From the NCBI GenBank assembly GCA_023424865.1, contig JAFADM010000242.1, forward strand, positions 1 through 6,625: DNA of 6,625 nucleotides, in the 5' to 3' direction. The notes beneath the pieces are model-generated. The model was not told where the DNA came from. It ran no database searches and saw only the letters and a program-made list of their open reading frames with translations. The stretch is from Bacillota bacterium (lineage in GTDB: Bacteria > Bacillota_A > Clostridia > DSM-8532). Positions 6,174 to 6,625 of this stretch are shown in pieces (the first letter of the stretch is position 1; each line of letters begins with the position of its first letter). Position numbers and translations under genes: made by a program.

Positions 6174-6202
6174 ATTATACCCTTTTGAACCCTATTATTC
6201 AA
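6174..6202 (-). promoter_or_regulatory. Sigma-A promoter for ddl, overlapping the GerMN stop
   Basis: On the minus strand TTGAAT (6202-6197) and a consensus TATAAT (6179-6174) are separated by exactly 17 nt. The -35 matches consensus at four of six positions. The element overlaps the last codons and stop of the GerMN gene and points toward ddl, with a predicted start near 6167. Confidence 0.65.
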
Positions 6203-6625
6203 GCGGATCCTCCTCTTCCACCGAAGTTTCGGCGGAGTCACCACCCTCATCCGTCACAACATCCGTGTCTGTCGGGGCTCCTTCTTCAATGGTTACCGGA
6301 AGAAGTCCTCCGTCCTCCGGCCTGGCCATGCCCAGCTCCTTATTGACAACCGCGTCGTTTCTGGGGAAGTCGGCGTTAAGAGTGAGGTTTCCCTTAAAGG
6401 TTTTTGTTTCCTTGCCATTGATGACAATTTTAACCCGTTCAATTTCCTTAAGCTCGGTCAGGGAGTTGACGATGGAATAAACCGTAAGCTCTTCCAGGGT
6501 CTTTCCGCCGGGATGATTGTCAATGAATTCCTTGGTCAGATCCACCACAGCCACTCTGCCGTCAATTTTGACAGGACCTCTTAAGGATGTTCCCTCCGGA
6601 AGCACCGTCTTAAGTCCGCTGGCTT
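6195..6625 (-). CDS. GerMN domain protein, 5' end outside the window
   Basis: The last 142 residues of a protein carrying a GerMN domain (named from spore germination protein GerM of Bacillus), usually found in lipoproteins or cell-envelope proteins involved in sporulation or germination. Visible residues 4-90 fit the domain: LKTVLPEGTSLRG (4-16), VAVVDLTKEFID (24-35), GGKTLEELTVYSIVNSLTEL (39-58), VKIVINGKE (64-72) and FKGNLTLNADFPRND (76-90). The frame is open to the right edge, so the GTG at 6605 is only an internal valine codon. After residue 101 there are no Lys or Arg, and the tail is rich in Asp and Glu (15 of the last 39 residues) up to the TAG... codon region at 6195-6197, where the frame ends. 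The signal peptide, if present, is outside the window. The exact role is unknown. Confidence 0.88.
   Translation of the reverse strand, partial: ASGLKTVLPEGTSLRGPVKIDGRVAVVDLTKEFIDNHPGGKTLEELTVYSIVNSLTELKEIERVKIVINGKETKTFKGNLTLNADFPRNDAVVNKELGMARPEDGGLLPVTIEEGAPTDTDVVTDEGGDSAETSVEEEDPLE

Noticed and set aside
6603..6605. GTG start for the GerMN gene at 6605
   Set aside because: The frame is open to the window edge and the GerMN domain already begins before this codon, so the gene is truncated by the window rather than starting here.

Overview
The window looks like ordinary chromosome from a spore-forming, low-to-mid GC Firmicute, most likely class Clostridia (a Lachnospiraceae-like lineage is my guess, not a demonstration). 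The grounds are a GerMN-domain protein, the DUF1934 gene immediately upstream of argS (the arrangement of ywiB and argS in Bacillus subtilis), strong AAAGGAG/GAGGGGAG ribosome binding sites, two TTG start codons, and a permease that resembles the putative ABC exporter family of Firmicutes. I see no tRNA, rRNA, CRISPR, insertion sequence, phage or plasmid signal.

Every recognised gene lies on the minus strand, so transcription runs from high to low coordinates. In that order they are: the 3' part of a GerMN-domain gene (6625-6195); a 270-bp non-coding stretch with a good sigma-A promoter, stem-loops and a possible 36-codon small ORF; ddl, D-alanine--D-alanine ligase (5924-4800); a 132-bp gap; a DUF1934 (YwiB-like) gene (4667-4239); argS, arginyl-tRNA synthetase (4224-2530); a 94-bp gap with a stem-loop; a small SEC-C zinc-motif protein (2435-1950); an ABC transporter ATPase (1909-1193); and the first 398 codons of its partner permease (1196-1), which runs off the left edge.

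Two functional groups are clear. DUF1934-argS is a tightly coupled pair, with the argS ribosome binding site touching the DUF1934 stop codon. The ATPase and permease overlap in an ATGA and form a two-gene exporter. ddl makes the D-Ala-D-Ala dipeptide for peptidoglycan and appears to have its own promoter overlapping the end of the GerMN gene, giving an mRNA leader of roughly 240 nt. I see no clear U-tract terminator anywhere in the window, so read-through from ddl to the permease is possible.

I did not find a convincing new multi-gene system. The most worthwhile items are the long structured leader of ddl with its small ORF, the stem-loops lacking U-tracts in three of the intergenic gaps, and the near-identical translation-initiation sequences in front of argS and the SEC-C gene.
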